18,376 nucleotides of DNA from the NCBI GenBank assembly GCA_913041075.1, contig CAJWGZ010000016.1:1-18376 (forward strand), read 5' to 3'. Below, piece after piece: positions 1 through 8,359 of the stretch. The notes under the pieces are model-generated. The model worked only from the letters and a program-made list of their open reading frames with translations, searched no databases and was not told the origin of the DNA. Both the position numbers and the translations under genes were made by a program. Numbering within the stretch: position 1 is the stretch's first letter; each line of letters opens with the position of its first letter. Source of the DNA: an uncultured Fidelibacterota bacterium. Its GTDB lineage: Bacteria; Fidelibacterota; Marinisomatia; Marinisomatales; TCS55.

Positions 1-23
1 GGAATTTCTTAATTTGTAACGTT

Positions 24-1052
24 ATGGGGTTTTTATCCAATATCTCTAATCCATTAAACTGGCTATCGGGTGATATTGCTATCGATCTTGGTACTGCAAA
101 TACACTGCTCTGGATGAAGGGTAAAGGTATCATGATCAATGAGCCTTCAATCGTAGCTAGATCTGTGAATGATGGTAATATTATTGCAGTAGGCAATAAA
201 GCAAAAGCGATGCTGGGACGGACTCACCGTGACATAGAAACAATTCGTCCCCTGCGAGATGGTGTGATAGCCGATTTTGATATGACGGATGGCATGCTCC
301 TTGGTTTTATCCGGATGATAAATATAAGTCCTTTGGCCAGAATGCGGATGGTGATATGTGTACCTTCTGGTGTCACTGAAGTCGAGAGACGGGCTGTAAA
401 AGATTCTGGTTTGCGTGCCAACGCAAGAGAAGTATTTCTTATTGAAGAACCTGTGGCAGCAGCAATTGGCATAGGTCTTGACATTTCACAGCCAATCGGT
501 AATATAATTGTTGATATTGGTGGCGGCACGACGGAAATCGCTGTAATTGCATTATCTGGTGTCGTTACAAAAGAGACGATCCGCGTTGCTGGTGATGAAA
601 TGGATGAAGCATTGGTCCAGTGGTTCCGAAATGAACATAAACTGGATATCGGAATATCCACTGGAGAAGCGATTAAAAAATCCGTTGGTTCCGCCATGCG
701 CATGAAAAGTGAAACAATATCAGTCAAAGGCAGGGACCTAGTGTCAGGGATTCCGAAAACTATCGATGTTACTTCAGATGAAGTTCGACAGGCATTGAAG
801 GATCCAGTAAGCATGATCGTTGAAGCGGTAAAAAAAGCATTGGAGCGTACACCACCTGAACTTTCCGCTGATATATTGGATAGAGGTATCATCATGACCG
901 GAGGTGGCAGTATACTAAAGGGAATGGATCAGATCATTCGCGAACGTACAAATGTTCCTGTTAATATTGCTGAAGACCCACTACTTTCTGTTGTAAGGGG
1001 CACTGGCATGGTACTAGAGGATATTAAAAAATACGAAGCGGTTCTTATTTAA
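24..1052 (+). CDS. mreB: Rod shape-determining protein MreB (bacterial actin)
   Basis: This is an actin-like ATPase that polymerises under the inner membrane and positions the lateral-wall synthesis machinery. All actin-fold nucleotide motifs are visible: phosphate-1 loop around residues 19-27 (AIDLGTANT), phosphate-2 loop at 164-171 (DIGGGTTE), and the adenosine motif at 291-296 (MTGGGS). The length of 342 aa is normal for the family. The N-terminal stretch before Gly16 is short and amphipathic, as expected for a membrane-binding MreB. No strong Shine-Dalgarno sequence precedes the ATG, but only 23 upstream bases are available. It heads a classical mreBCD-mrdA-rodA cluster, 12 nt before mreC. 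The promoter must lie outside the window. Identity is very secure. Confidence 0.97.
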   Translation: MGFLSNISNPLNWLSGDIAIDLGTANTLLWMKGKGIMINEPSIVARSVNDGNIIAVGNKAKAMLGRTHRDIETIRPLRDGVIADFDMTDGMLLGFIRMINISPLARMRMVICVPSGVTEVERRAVKDSGLRANAREVFLIEEPVAAAIGIGLDISQPIGNIIVDIGGGTTEIAVIALSGVVTKETIRVAGDEMDEALVQWFRNEHKLDIGISTGEAIKKSVGSAMRMKSETISVKGRDLVSGIPKTIDVTSDEVRQALKDPVSMIVEAVKKALERTPPELSADILDRGIIMTGGGSILKGMDQIIRERTNVPVNIAEDPLLSVVRGTGMVLEDIKKYEAVLI

Positions 1053-1064
1053 CGCCATTCAATC

Positions 1065-1853
1065 ATGAGGACCCTTTACCTCATACTCCTAAAACGTAAA
1101 GATATTTTCACCCTAATATTGAGTATTATCCTTTCGTTGCTAATGTTGAGTAACGGAGAATCAGATAATGTTCGGTTATTACGCAGTAAAGCAAATCGCT
1201 TCTTTACCATTCTTTATTCTCCGATCACCTGGATACGTTCAATGGCACTTATTGAGGAAGAAGCGGCCTTACTGAGGGGTAAAAATCTGCAGTTGTCTTT
1301 CCAGGTAGAATCTATGCGTTATCTGTTGGAAGAAAATAATAGGCTGGAAGAATTACTGGATTTTCAACGAGAGAGTAAAATGACAATTTTACCGGCCCGG
1401 GTGATCAATATGAGTGCTTCGCCATATTTATCATCATCATTATCAATAGATGTAGGTCTAGAATCTGGCGTTGAAGAAAATGATCCCGTCATCACGCCCA
1501 AAGGCATTATTGGAAAAACGACTATTGTTGGAGATAATGCTTCCATTGTGCAGATGATCAATGATGTCAATTTTAGGCTCAGCGTTCGTATTAAGCCCTC
1601 GGGATCTACAGGCATCATGCGTTGGCTCGATGGTGGCCTATATCTAATCAAGGAAGTGCAGAAAAATGCAAATGTGAATATTGGGGATAAAGTGGTAACC
1701 TCTGGTTTTAGCGACATATTCCCTAATGATCTTCCAGTAGGAGAGGTTGTGAACATTACCGATGAGCGGGGCAGGTTTCAAAAATCTGTTGTAGTACAAA
1801 TCAATGAAAATATTGGTTCAATTATTAATCTGTTTGTGATTGTGGATCAGTAG
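1065..1853 (+). CDS. mreC: Rod shape-determining protein MreC
   Basis: This is a bitopic inner-membrane protein whose periplasmic part binds and activates PBP2 within the elongasome. The sequence shows a basic N-terminus, one transmembrane segment at about residues 13-30, a coiled-coil at about 62-95 rich in Glu, Leu and Asn, and then the double beta-barrel MreC domain. Family-typical stretches include VGLESGVEENDPVI, PKGIIGKT and GDKVVTSGFSDIFP followed by LPVGEV. The 262-aa length is usual. It starts 12 nt after mreB and ends one base before the preferred mreD start codon, so the genes are almost certainly cotranscribed. Nothing is unusual. Confidence 0.95.
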   Translation: MRTLYLILLKRKDIFTLILSIILSLLMLSNGESDNVRLLRSKANRFFTILYSPITWIRSMALIEEEAALLRGKNLQLSFQVESMRYLLEENNRLEELLDFQRESKMTILPARVINMSASPYLSSSLSIDVGLESGVEENDPVITPKGIIGKTTIVGDNASIVQMINDVNFRLSVRIKPSGSTGIMRWLDGGLYLIKEVQKNANVNIGDKVVTSGFSDIFPNDLPVGEVVNITDERGRFQKSVVVQINENIGSIINLFVIVDQ

Positions 1854-1854
1854 C

Positions 1855-2337
1855 ATGGATCGAATAAGACCTTGGCTAATCTTAGTTGGTGTATTCTTAC
1901 TACAATTTTTTCTATCTGAATTATTGGCAATTCAATATTACCGTCCAGATTTCGTAGTTATTTTTATTTTGTATTTTGGACTATTTTTTGGTTCTTATTA
2001 TGGTGTTATCGCTGGGTTTATCATTGGAATATTTATCGACTTAACCCCATTGGCTTCGTATTTTGGACTTAGTTCAATGACCTACTCGATTACTGGTTAT
2101 TTAGCCGGTCATTTACAGGATAAATATATCCGTTGGTCTCCATTCGCATTCCATGCAGCATGGTTATGCATTATTGCATTTCATTTTCTTCTATTCACCT
2201 ATGTGCGCTATCAATTGCTTTTTGAAGTAGATATGTTACAATATTTATTACGGTGGTTTTTGACGATGACTTATACACTGATCTTTTTGTTAATACTGCA
2301 ATTCTTTTTTCCGGTAAAAAGGATTCAAGGTGCTTAA
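1855..2337 (+). CDS. mreD: Rod shape-determining protein MreD
   Basis: This is a small integral inner-membrane protein of the elongasome that partners MreC. It is 160 aa from the ATG at 1855, almost entirely hydrophobic, with about five predicted transmembrane segments and the MreD-like stretch YRPDFVVIFILYFGLFFG near residue 30. A longer reading from a TTG at 1840 would overlap mreC and add MWISS; I prefer the ATG because it sits one base after the mreC stop and gives the normal basic N-terminus (MDRIRPW). MreD sequences diverge strongly, so the assignment rests on hydropathy, length and position between mreC and mrdA. Confidence 0.9.
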   Translation: MDRIRPWLILVGVFLLQFFLSELLAIQYYRPDFVVIFILYFGLFFGSYYGVIAGFIIGIFIDLTPLASYFGLSSMTYSITGYLAGHLQDKYIRWSPFAFHAAWLCIIAFHFLLFTYVRYQLLFEVDMLQYLLRWFLTMTYTLIFLLILQFFFPVKRIQGA

Positions 2338-4102
2338 GTCAAAAAACCTTGTACCAAGATCTAGATTATTGGCAGCAAATAGTGTAATTATTTTCGTTTT
2401 CACTATTTTGCTTTTTCGGTTTTTCCATATTCAGATATATGGCTACAATAAGTATAAAATACGGGCCGATATTAACCGTATCAGGGCCATACCAACTGCG
2501 GCGCCGAGGGGCATGATTTTGGATCGATATGGCCAAATATTAGTGGATAACTATCCAACATATATTCTTACCGGACTGCCCAATGAAATGGGTAATGAAA
2601 ATTGGAGTTTTTCAGTTATCAGCAACTGTACCGCAATTGATACCGCAATATTAATCGATAATTTTGACAGATATTTTCGCGGTCGCTTCATTCCATCTAG
2701 AATTATTAAAGATTTAACTTTTGATCAATTAAGCTGCATAGAAGAACACAAACACGAATTAGCCGGAATAAATTACATTCAGTTTTCGGAAAGATCGTTT
2801 CCCTCAGATGTGAATATGAGTCATGTGCTAGGATACGTTAAAGAGATTGATCGGTCACTGATGAGCAATATGGGTGATACTGAAGAATATGATGTAGGTG
2901 ACTTAATTGGCTGGCAAGGATTAGAAAAACAGTATGAAAACCGACTGCGAGGTGAAAAAGGATTATCATTTTTACAAGTTGATGCATTTGGTAGAGAAGT
3001 TGGTAAAGTTAAAGATATAAATGATATTAAACCGATCCCTGGACAGGACGTATTTACAACGATTGATTTAGGTTTGCAGAAAACTCTTGAAAAAGCCATG
3101 TCCAGGTATATAGGTATAGCCTTGGTTACCGATCCAGTAACAGGACGAATACTCGCTTTTGTAAGTTCTCCAGATTTTTCTCCGGATATTTTTACGGGTA
3201 ATACTACATTGCGGGAGTGGCGTGATATAGTTAATGATCCAACCAAACCTTTGCTAAATCGTATTACAAATGGGTTGTATCCACCTGGGTCCACCTTCAA
3301 AATGATTACTGCAATCGCACTTTTAGAAGGTCTTATGATTGAACAAGATGAAGAGTTTGAATGCGCCGGAATATATCAATTTGGTGACCGAGTATTTAAA
3401 TGCTGGAAAGTAAGTGGTCATGGAAAAGTTAATTTAGACCAGGCTATTACGCAGTCCTGTAATATTTTCTTTTATCAAGCTGTGCAACGTGTATCGCTTA
3501 ATAGGTTTATAAACCTTTGCCAAAATTTTGGTTTTGGTAGCAAAACAGGTATAGATTTGCCGAACGAATTAGCTGGGTTGGTCCCTACAAGGGATTATAT
3601 GAACAGGCGTTACACGAGCAGAGGTTGGTCTCGCGGACATTTATTAAATATAGCTCTAGGTCAGGGAGAATTACTTGCGACACCAATTCAACTTGCTGTT
3701 TACATCAATAAGATAGCTACTAAGGGAAACACATTTATACCACATTTTCTATTATCTAAAGTACCCGAATCAACAAATTCAATTAATTTGAATAAAGAGA
3801 CATGGGTAAATATTGAAAATTATTTATTCAACGCTGTTAATCATAAATATGGAACTGGTTTAGCTGCAGATCCAAAAATAAATGGTTTAAAGGTATATGG
3901 AAAAACAGGCACTGCTCAAAACCCGCATGGGGACGATCATGCCTGGTTTGTTGGCTACGCTAAAGACGGAAATCAAATGGCATCTACCATTATATTGGTA
4001 GAAAACGGTGGGGGAGGCGGTAAAATTGCGGCACCGATCGCGCGCATCGCTTTCAAGCATTTGTTTAATAAAAATATTGAAGATAGACTTGCAGTAAAAT
4101 AA
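2330..4102 (+). CDS. mrdA: Penicillin-binding protein 2 (peptidoglycan D,D-transpeptidase, elongasome)
   Basis: This is a class B PBP that cross-links peptide stems during lateral wall growth, paired with the RodA glycosyltransferase. It has one N-terminal transmembrane segment (about residues 14-34), the dimerisation/pedestal domain starting with the typical PRGMILDRYG, and a C-terminal transpeptidase domain. The catalytic motifs are intact: Ser321-x-x-Lys324 in PPGSTFKM, Ser376-Cys-Asn378, and Lys525-Thr-Gly527 in YGKTGTAQNP. The start is GTG at 2330, 8 nt inside mreD, preceded by an AAAAAGGA ribosome-binding sequence, which suggests translational coupling. The stop codon overlaps the rodA start by one base. 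The 590-aa length is normal. Confidence 0.96.
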   Translation: MLKSKNLVPRSRLLAANSVIIFVFTILLFRFFHIQIYGYNKYKIRADINRIRAIPTAAPRGMILDRYGQILVDNYPTYILTGLPNEMGNENWSFSVISNCTAIDTAILIDNFDRYFRGRFIPSRIIKDLTFDQLSCIEEHKHELAGINYIQFSERSFPSDVNMSHVLGYVKEIDRSLMSNMGDTEEYDVGDLIGWQGLEKQYENRLRGEKGLSFLQVDAFGREVGKVKDINDIKPIPGQDVFTTIDLGLQKTLEKAMSRYIGIALVTDPVTGRILAFVSSPDFSPDIFTGNTTLREWRDIVNDPTKPLLNRITNGLYPPGSTFKMITAIALLEGLMIEQDEEFECAGIYQFGDRVFKCWKVSGHGKVNLDQAITQSCNIFFYQAVQRVSLNRFINLCQNFGFGSKTGIDLPNELAGLVPTRDYMNRRYTSRGWSRGHLLNIALGQGELLATPIQLAVYINKIATKGNTFIPHFLLSKVPESTNSINLNKETWVNIENYLFNAVNHKYGTGLAADPKINGLKVYGKTGTAQNPHGDDHAWFVGYAKDGNQMASTIILVENGGGGGKIAAPIARIAFKHLFNKNIEDRLAVK

Positions 4103-5331
4103 TGTTTAAAGCGGTATATAATCAGGCATCGGATATGCCTATCTCGATAATAATTTTTACCATAATGTTAACATGTCTGGGACTGATTTCTTTATTTAGT
4201 ATTAGTATGCATCAATTTGGTGACCTCGCAATTACAACTTTTACAAAACAGCTGCTTTTTTTGATACCTGCAATTGTAGGTTTTCTAACAATATTATTTA
4301 TTCCGAAATATATCATCCACAAGTATATATATGCTGCTTATAGCCTAATGTTGATTTTAATTTTGATCCCGTTTCTTTTTGATACCATTGCAGGTACGCA
4401 TCGTTGGATAAATATTGGTTTACCCGTGGGTGTCCAACCATCTGAGTTTGCCAAGTGGATCATGGTGGTTGCTCTGGCACGCTATCTTTCTGATCATAAT
4501 CTGCGAATAAAAAGGTTCACGACAATACTATTCCCAATATTTATTGCCTTAGTACCTGCTATAATTATCCTGCAGCAACCGGACCTTGGAACAGCGATAA
4601 TACTTTTGACGCCTATTTTGCCTATGTTGTACTGGGTAGGCGCCAGGCCATTTCACTTGTTCATACTTGTGGCTCCTGTACTGAGCATTGCTACTGCATT
4701 TCACACTATTTCCTTTACTGTGTGGGCGATTTTAATGGGTAGTGTACTGTATCTGACGCAACCAAGGTTATTTTTTGGAGTTATGTTTTATTTTGGTAAT
4801 ATATTTTTAGGATTATTGTCACCATTTCTGTGGAACAGTTTAAGGCCTTACCAGCAGAAGAGGATTCTAACCTTGTTCAATCCTGAATTAGATCCGCTAG
4901 GAGCAGCTTATCAGACAATACAAAGTAAAGTGGCGATTGGATCTGGCGGGTTTTTCGGCAAGGGATTAGGGTTGGGAACCCAAACACACTTAAAATTTCT
5001 TCCGGTTCAGGAATCTGACTTTATTGTTTCCGTTATCGGTGAAGAATTTGGGTTTATTACAATCTCAATTATGTTAATTATTTTTTCACTTTTTATACTA
5101 AAGATCGTAAAACTAGCGTTTTTAGCAAAAGAACGTTTTCCGGGGTTGGTTCTCATAGGTATTGGCACAATCTTCATGGCGCATGTTTTTGTTAATACTG
5201 CAATGTCAACGGGAATGATCCCAGTAAAGGGTTTACCATTACCATTTATATCGGCAGGTGGTTCATTTTTATTGTCCTGCTTTATAATGATCGGTCTGAT
5301 TATAAAAATGAGTGATGAATCAATAGAATGA
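4102..5331 (+). CDS. rodA: RodA, SEDS-family peptidoglycan glycosyltransferase
   Basis: This is a polytopic inner-membrane SEDS protein that polymerises lipid II into glycan strands, partner of PBP2. It has about ten hydrophobic segments over 409 aa. Family signatures are present: GTHRWINIG and QPSEFAKW near residues 95-120, QQPDLGTA near 155, NPELDPLGAAYQTIQSK, GFFGKGLGLGTQ, and the C-terminal GLPLPFISAGGS. The catalytic-type aspartate is Asp306 in QESDFIVSVIGEE. The hydrophilic loop near residues 250-306 matches the usual large extracytoplasmic loop. The start codon overlaps the mrdA stop (TAATG), indicating coupled translation. This is the last gene of the elongasome block; 82 bases separate it from the next gene. 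Confidence 0.96.
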   Translation: MFKAVYNQASDMPISIIIFTIMLTCLGLISLFSISMHQFGDLAITTFTKQLLFLIPAIVGFLTILFIPKYIIHKYIYAAYSLMLILILIPFLFDTIAGTHRWINIGLPVGVQPSEFAKWIMVVALARYLSDHNLRIKRFTTILFPIFIALVPAIIILQQPDLGTAIILLTPILPMLYWVGARPFHLFILVAPVLSIATAFHTISFTVWAILMGSVLYLTQPRLFFGVMFYFGNIFLGLLSPFLWNSLRPYQQKRILTLFNPELDPLGAAYQTIQSKVAIGSGGFFGKGLGLGTQTHLKFLPVQESDFIVSVIGEEFGFITISIMLIIFSLFILKIVKLAFLAKERFPGLVLIGIGTIFMAHVFVNTAMSTGMIPVKGLPLPFISAGGSFLLSCFIMIGLIIKMSDESIE

Positions 5332-5345
5332 CCAAGTAAAAGGAA

Positions 5346-5374
5346 TTGATGTTAGGGACTTGCAGAGCTAAATT
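5346..5374 (+). promoter_or_regulatory. Candidate promoter for the envelope-gene cluster
   Basis: The 82-base gap between rodA and the next gene contains TTGATG (5346-5351) and TAAATT (5369-5374), separated by 17 bases. Each hexamer matches 4 of 6 positions of the sigma-70 consensus and the spacing is ideal. This would allow transcription of the following cluster independently of mreB. AT-rich DNA gives such matches by chance, so confidence is limited. No terminator hairpin is evident in the gap. Confidence 0.3.
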
Positions 5375-5413
5375 CGAGACCAGTTTGTGCTGCAAATATC
5401 CTAAATAGCCCCG

Positions 5414-6244
5414 ATGATCATTAGCCCAACTAAAATCCCTCGGATTATTCTGTTTATTTTTCTCGTACTAAGTACTGGAACTGCCCAAGCTCAGCAGACC
5501 GATATAAAGCGTGAGTTAAAACGGCTAAATGCAAAGATAGATCGAGAACGAGTTAGGACAGATTCACTAGAGACACAAATCAGTATTCTATTACCTGATT
5601 TGCGGAACACTCTCAGAGCGACGGTTGATGCAAAAAAACAGACTGATTCAGTTGCTATTTTGCTAATAAATCGAATAAATACTCTGCAGAACAAGATTCG
5701 GATGCTGGAAGACAAGTCAATTTATACTGATAGCACCAATTTTGAAATTCTTGCCCAACTTGTGATGATCGAAAATAAAATTATCACATTAACTAATAGT
5801 TTTACTGAGATGTATAGCCTGCGATCTGAAAAACAGGGTGGTGTCATTAAAACAAAGATTAGTACCGCGGAATATCAGAGAAAATATATTGAAGCATTGA
5901 GCTACTACCAGAATGGTGATTATAATCAAGCGATTAAAGGTTTCTCTGAATTAGTGCTGGAGGATCCCTCGAATAAACTTGCTGATAACAGCCAGTATTG
6001 GCTCGCAGAGTGTTATTATTCAATCAAAAATTACAAACGAGCAACTCTAGAATTTGAAAAGGTATTTACTTTTCCAGGCACGGATAAGGACGATGATTCT
6101 CAACTAAAACTAGCTCTTGCATATCAGAGCCTTGGTAATTTTGTGAAAGCAAGAGAAGAATATCAGCGGATGATTGATTATTTCCCGAGTAGTGAATACT
6201 TTAGCAGGGCCAAAGAATCACTCAAGCAATTGAGTGTGGAATAA
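5414..6244 (+). CDS. CpoB/YbgF-like periplasmic protein: coiled-coil followed by TPR repeats
   Basis: This is an exported protein of 276 aa. A signal peptide ends near residue 26 (hydrophobic IILFIFLVLSTG, then AQA before QQ). Residues about 30-130 form a predicted coiled-coil rich in Arg, Leu and Asp. From residue 158 there are three TPR units: YIEALSYYQNGDYNQAI, then SQYWLAECYYSIKNYKRA, then LALAYQSLGNFVKAREEYQRM. This order, signal peptide then coiled-coil then C-terminal TPRs, is the architecture of CpoB/YbgF, which links peptidoglycan synthesis with the Tol-Pal envelope-constriction system. No tol or pal genes are nearby, so the Tol-Pal link is only inferred; a BamD-like or generic scaffold role is possible. 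There is no lipobox cysteine. It lies just after the wall-synthesis operon. Confidence 0.75.
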   Translation: MIISPTKIPRIILFIFLVLSTGTAQAQQTDIKRELKRLNAKIDRERVRTDSLETQISILLPDLRNTLRATVDAKKQTDSVAILLINRINTLQNKIRMLEDKSIYTDSTNFEILAQLVMIENKIITLTNSFTEMYSLRSEKQGGVIKTKISTAEYQRKYIEALSYYQNGDYNQAIKGFSELVLEDPSNKLADNSQYWLAECYYSIKNYKRATLEFEKVFTFPGTDKDDDSQLKLALAYQSLGNFVKAREEYQRMIDYFPSSEYFSRAKESLKQLSVE

Positions 6245-6253
6245 CCTTTAGTA

Positions 6254-7084
6254 ATGACATTGAAGATATTTTATTTAACTACGGAGATAATTCCGTTTGC
6301 TAATACTTCATCCTTGGCCGCCTTCTCAGCGAAGGTGCCACTTTTATTACAGAACAAGCAGCATGACATTCGGACAATAATTCCGAAATATGGTTATGTT
6401 AGTGAACGAAAGTATATTCTTCGTGAAGTAATAAGATTACGTGAAATACCTTTTGAATTTGGTGAAGAAAATGTTATCACCTCGGCGAAAAGTGCCTTTA
6501 TTCCTAAAACACGAGTTCAAGTATATTTTTTAGAAGATGACCAAAGATTTAAGCCGTTGACTAATTTAATATATAAGGCAAAAAATGGTCGTGTGCTTGT
6601 TGATAATGATATGCGATTTGCGTTTTTTAGTAAGGCATCCTTAGCTATTTTGCCTCATCTATTTTGGAGACCTGATGTAATGTGGTGCAATGACTGGCAA
6701 TCTGTATTGGTACCAGCCTTTTATAAACAACAATACATGAATGATGAATTTTATGCAGATATGAAATCGGTACTTGTTGTTCATAATTACGAAAAGGAAT
6801 ACTTGGCCATTGGAAGGAATACCTTTAAGAATACTGGACTTGAAGAACCTGCCAGCATGAAAAAAGGGGTGGTGAATGCCTATGAGGCTGCCGCAGAATA
6901 TGTAGATTTGATGATTGCAATTGATTCACCTAATAACCAAGTATCAAAAAAATTATTGGAACTACCCGCGATCAAAAAGAAAAAGAGTAAATTATTAACT
7001 ATAAAGACTTCGGGGGAAGAATCACCAGATTATGATAAAGTTGCTGCAAGAATTGATAGTGGATTGCAGAAACTTTTTAGCTGA
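6254..7084 (+). CDS. Truncated glycogen/starch synthase-like protein (N-terminal GT5-type domain only, degenerate)
   Basis: This 276-aa cytosolic protein resembles the N-terminal Rossmann half of GT5 glycogen synthases: a start like MTLKIFYLTTEIIPFA, and PDVMWCNDWQSVLVPAFY near residues 140-157. Genuine glycogen synthases are about 480 aa with a second glycosyltransferase domain, absent here. The ADP-glucose-binding K-x-G-G-L motif reads N17-T-S-S-L21, and the usual HDW reads N146-D-W148. It therefore probably is not an active glycogen synthase. From memory, Bacteroidota carry a similar 270-aa protein with stretches like IPK-x-R-VQVYF (here near residues 81-91) annotated as glycogen synthase, often followed by a DUF4270 lipoprotein as here. 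The true function is unknown. The gene starts 9 nt after the TPR gene without an obvious ribosome binding site. Confidence 0.78.
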   Translation: MTLKIFYLTTEIIPFANTSSLAAFSAKVPLLLQNKQHDIRTIIPKYGYVSERKYILREVIRLREIPFEFGEENVITSAKSAFIPKTRVQVYFLEDDQRFKPLTNLIYKAKNGRVLVDNDMRFAFFSKASLAILPHLFWRPDVMWCNDWQSVLVPAFYKQQYMNDEFYADMKSVLVVHNYEKEYLAIGRNTFKNTGLEEPASMKKGVVNAYEAAAEYVDLMIAIDSPNNQVSKKLLELPAIKKKKSKLLTIKTSGEESPDYDKVAARIDSGLQKLFS

Positions 7085-7108
7085 TCACTCGTACCCAGTC
7101 TAAACTAT

Positions 7109-8359
7109 ATGAAAAATCTTCAGTTATTTGTGAGTTTTACCTGTATGCTAATTTTCCTAAGTTGCATGGAAGATACTGTTACAGTGGATCTGATGGATGA
7201 TGGAATGTATCATGATACTCTATATGTTAGAGGGATCACAGGGTTTACTTATCAAACACCGCCACAGCTTGGCAATTCTACTTTGTTGTACTTTGGTACT
7301 GATAGCAATGGATTCCAGAACCCATTTGCATTTTTTAGGGTATCAAGCAATAGTATAACAACTCCAGTTGAGACATTTGCTAGTCTTAATGATTCAACAA
7401 TAGAAATTGACAGTGCAAAATTCATATTAACATTCAATGAGGATTCGATAACAACAGGTATGATTTTTGATTTATTTTATTTTCAAGAAGGGGGCGACTC
7501 AATTTTCAGTGAGTCGGAGAGTAATTATCTAAACATTACGGAGCATGATCTCAACTCAACATATATAGGCAGTAGTAGATTATCACAGAAAGAACCAGAT
7601 TCGTTGGGAACTACAAGCTTTCCTACGCTTTCGTTCAATGTTTCAGAAATACTTGATTCATTTTCAGATACTTCAAGTGAGAATCGTAATCTAACTGTTA
7701 TGATAAAACCTAAATTTGAACTAGCCGGTGTTTTTTCCTTCAAAAGCAGTGAAAGTGGATTTACTTACGCTCCCCAGATACAGGTTTTTACCCATGACAC
7801 AGCTTTTGTTGATTCTACTGGAGACTCGGTAGTGGTAGATACAATATCGCATACGTTTATATCCACTGATGATTTATCAATTATTATTCCACCCGATGGA
7901 ATAGATGAAAATCCTAACAATATATCTTTAGGTAGAGGTATGACCTATAAAGCGATCATACAAATACCTGATTTGGACTCGATTTCAATACCACAGCAAG
8001 CAATCATAACGCAAGCTGAATTATCGTTTTATTATGTAAATGATACATCACAATCAAATTTTTATTTACAGATTCACCCAATAACTGATACTGTATCCAT
8101 AGCGGAACTACAGGGTTTATTACTAGATGATCCACTCGTAACAGAACCCAGTTTAATTGCGGTTAACCTATCGAATAATGGAAGGATAAGCCTTAATATT
8201 CGAGAGTATTTGCAGTTACATCACTTTGGTTACATTCAGAATCAAGGGTTAAAGATGGAGGTAGCAAATACTGTTAGTCCATTCAATACATATTCGTTTT
8301 ATATCAGTAATCTTGATTCACTTGCACCAAAACTTATCATTCACTATGTCGCTCCTTAA
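7109..8359 (+). CDS. DUF4270-like lipoprotein
   Basis: This is a predicted lipoprotein of 416 aa. The signal peptide MKNLQLFVSFTCMLIFLSC ends in a lipobox with acylated Cys19; the following residues are M-E-D. The mature part is rich in Ser, Thr, Asp and Asn with many alternating hydrophobic positions (for example SAKFILTFN and AELSFYYVND), suggesting beta-sandwich folds, and it has few lysines. The C-terminal half contains paired strands around IIQIPDLDSISIPQQAI and ends in YSFYISNLDSLAPKLIIHYV, similar to what I recall of DUF4270 proteins of Bacteroidota. Position after the truncated glycogen-synthase-like gene supports this. Its function is unknown; the acidic residues after the cysteine could favour surface export, by analogy with Bacteroidota lipoproteins. 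The 3' end overlaps the next gene by 14 nt. Confidence 0.62.
   Translation: MKNLQLFVSFTCMLIFLSCMEDTVTVDLMDDGMYHDTLYVRGITGFTYQTPPQLGNSTLLYFGTDSNGFQNPFAFFRVSSNSITTPVETFASLNDSTIEIDSAKFILTFNEDSITTGMIFDLFYFQEGGDSIFSESESNYLNITEHDLNSTYIGSSRLSQKEPDSLGTTSFPTLSFNVSEILDSFSDTSSENRNLTVMIKPKFELAGVFSFKSSESGFTYAPQIQVFTHDTAFVDSTGDSVVVDTISHTFISTDDLSIIIPPDGIDENPNNISLGRGMTYKAIIQIPDLDSISIPQQAIITQAELSFYYVNDTSQSNFYLQIHPITDTVSIAELQGLLLDDPLVTEPSLIAVNLSNNGRISLNIREYLQLHHFGYIQNQGLKMEVANTVSPFNTYSFYISNLDSLAPKLIIHYVAP

Noticed and set aside
224..895. Long minus-strand open frame inside mreB, and similar minus-strand frames under other genes.
   Set aside because: They lie antisense to strongly recognised genes, carry no family motifs and have no promoter or ribosome binding site; they are coding shadows.
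5349..5408. A 19-codon open reading frame in the rodA gap with AAAAGGA upstream of its ATG.
   Set aside because: Very short and two cysteine-rich stretches without a recognisable motif; its ATG coincides with the candidate -35 element. Could be chance; there is no independent support.
8313..8345. N-terminal extension of the barrel gene from a TTG at 8313.
   Set aside because: It would put polar residues before a clean signal peptide that starts at the ATG 8346.
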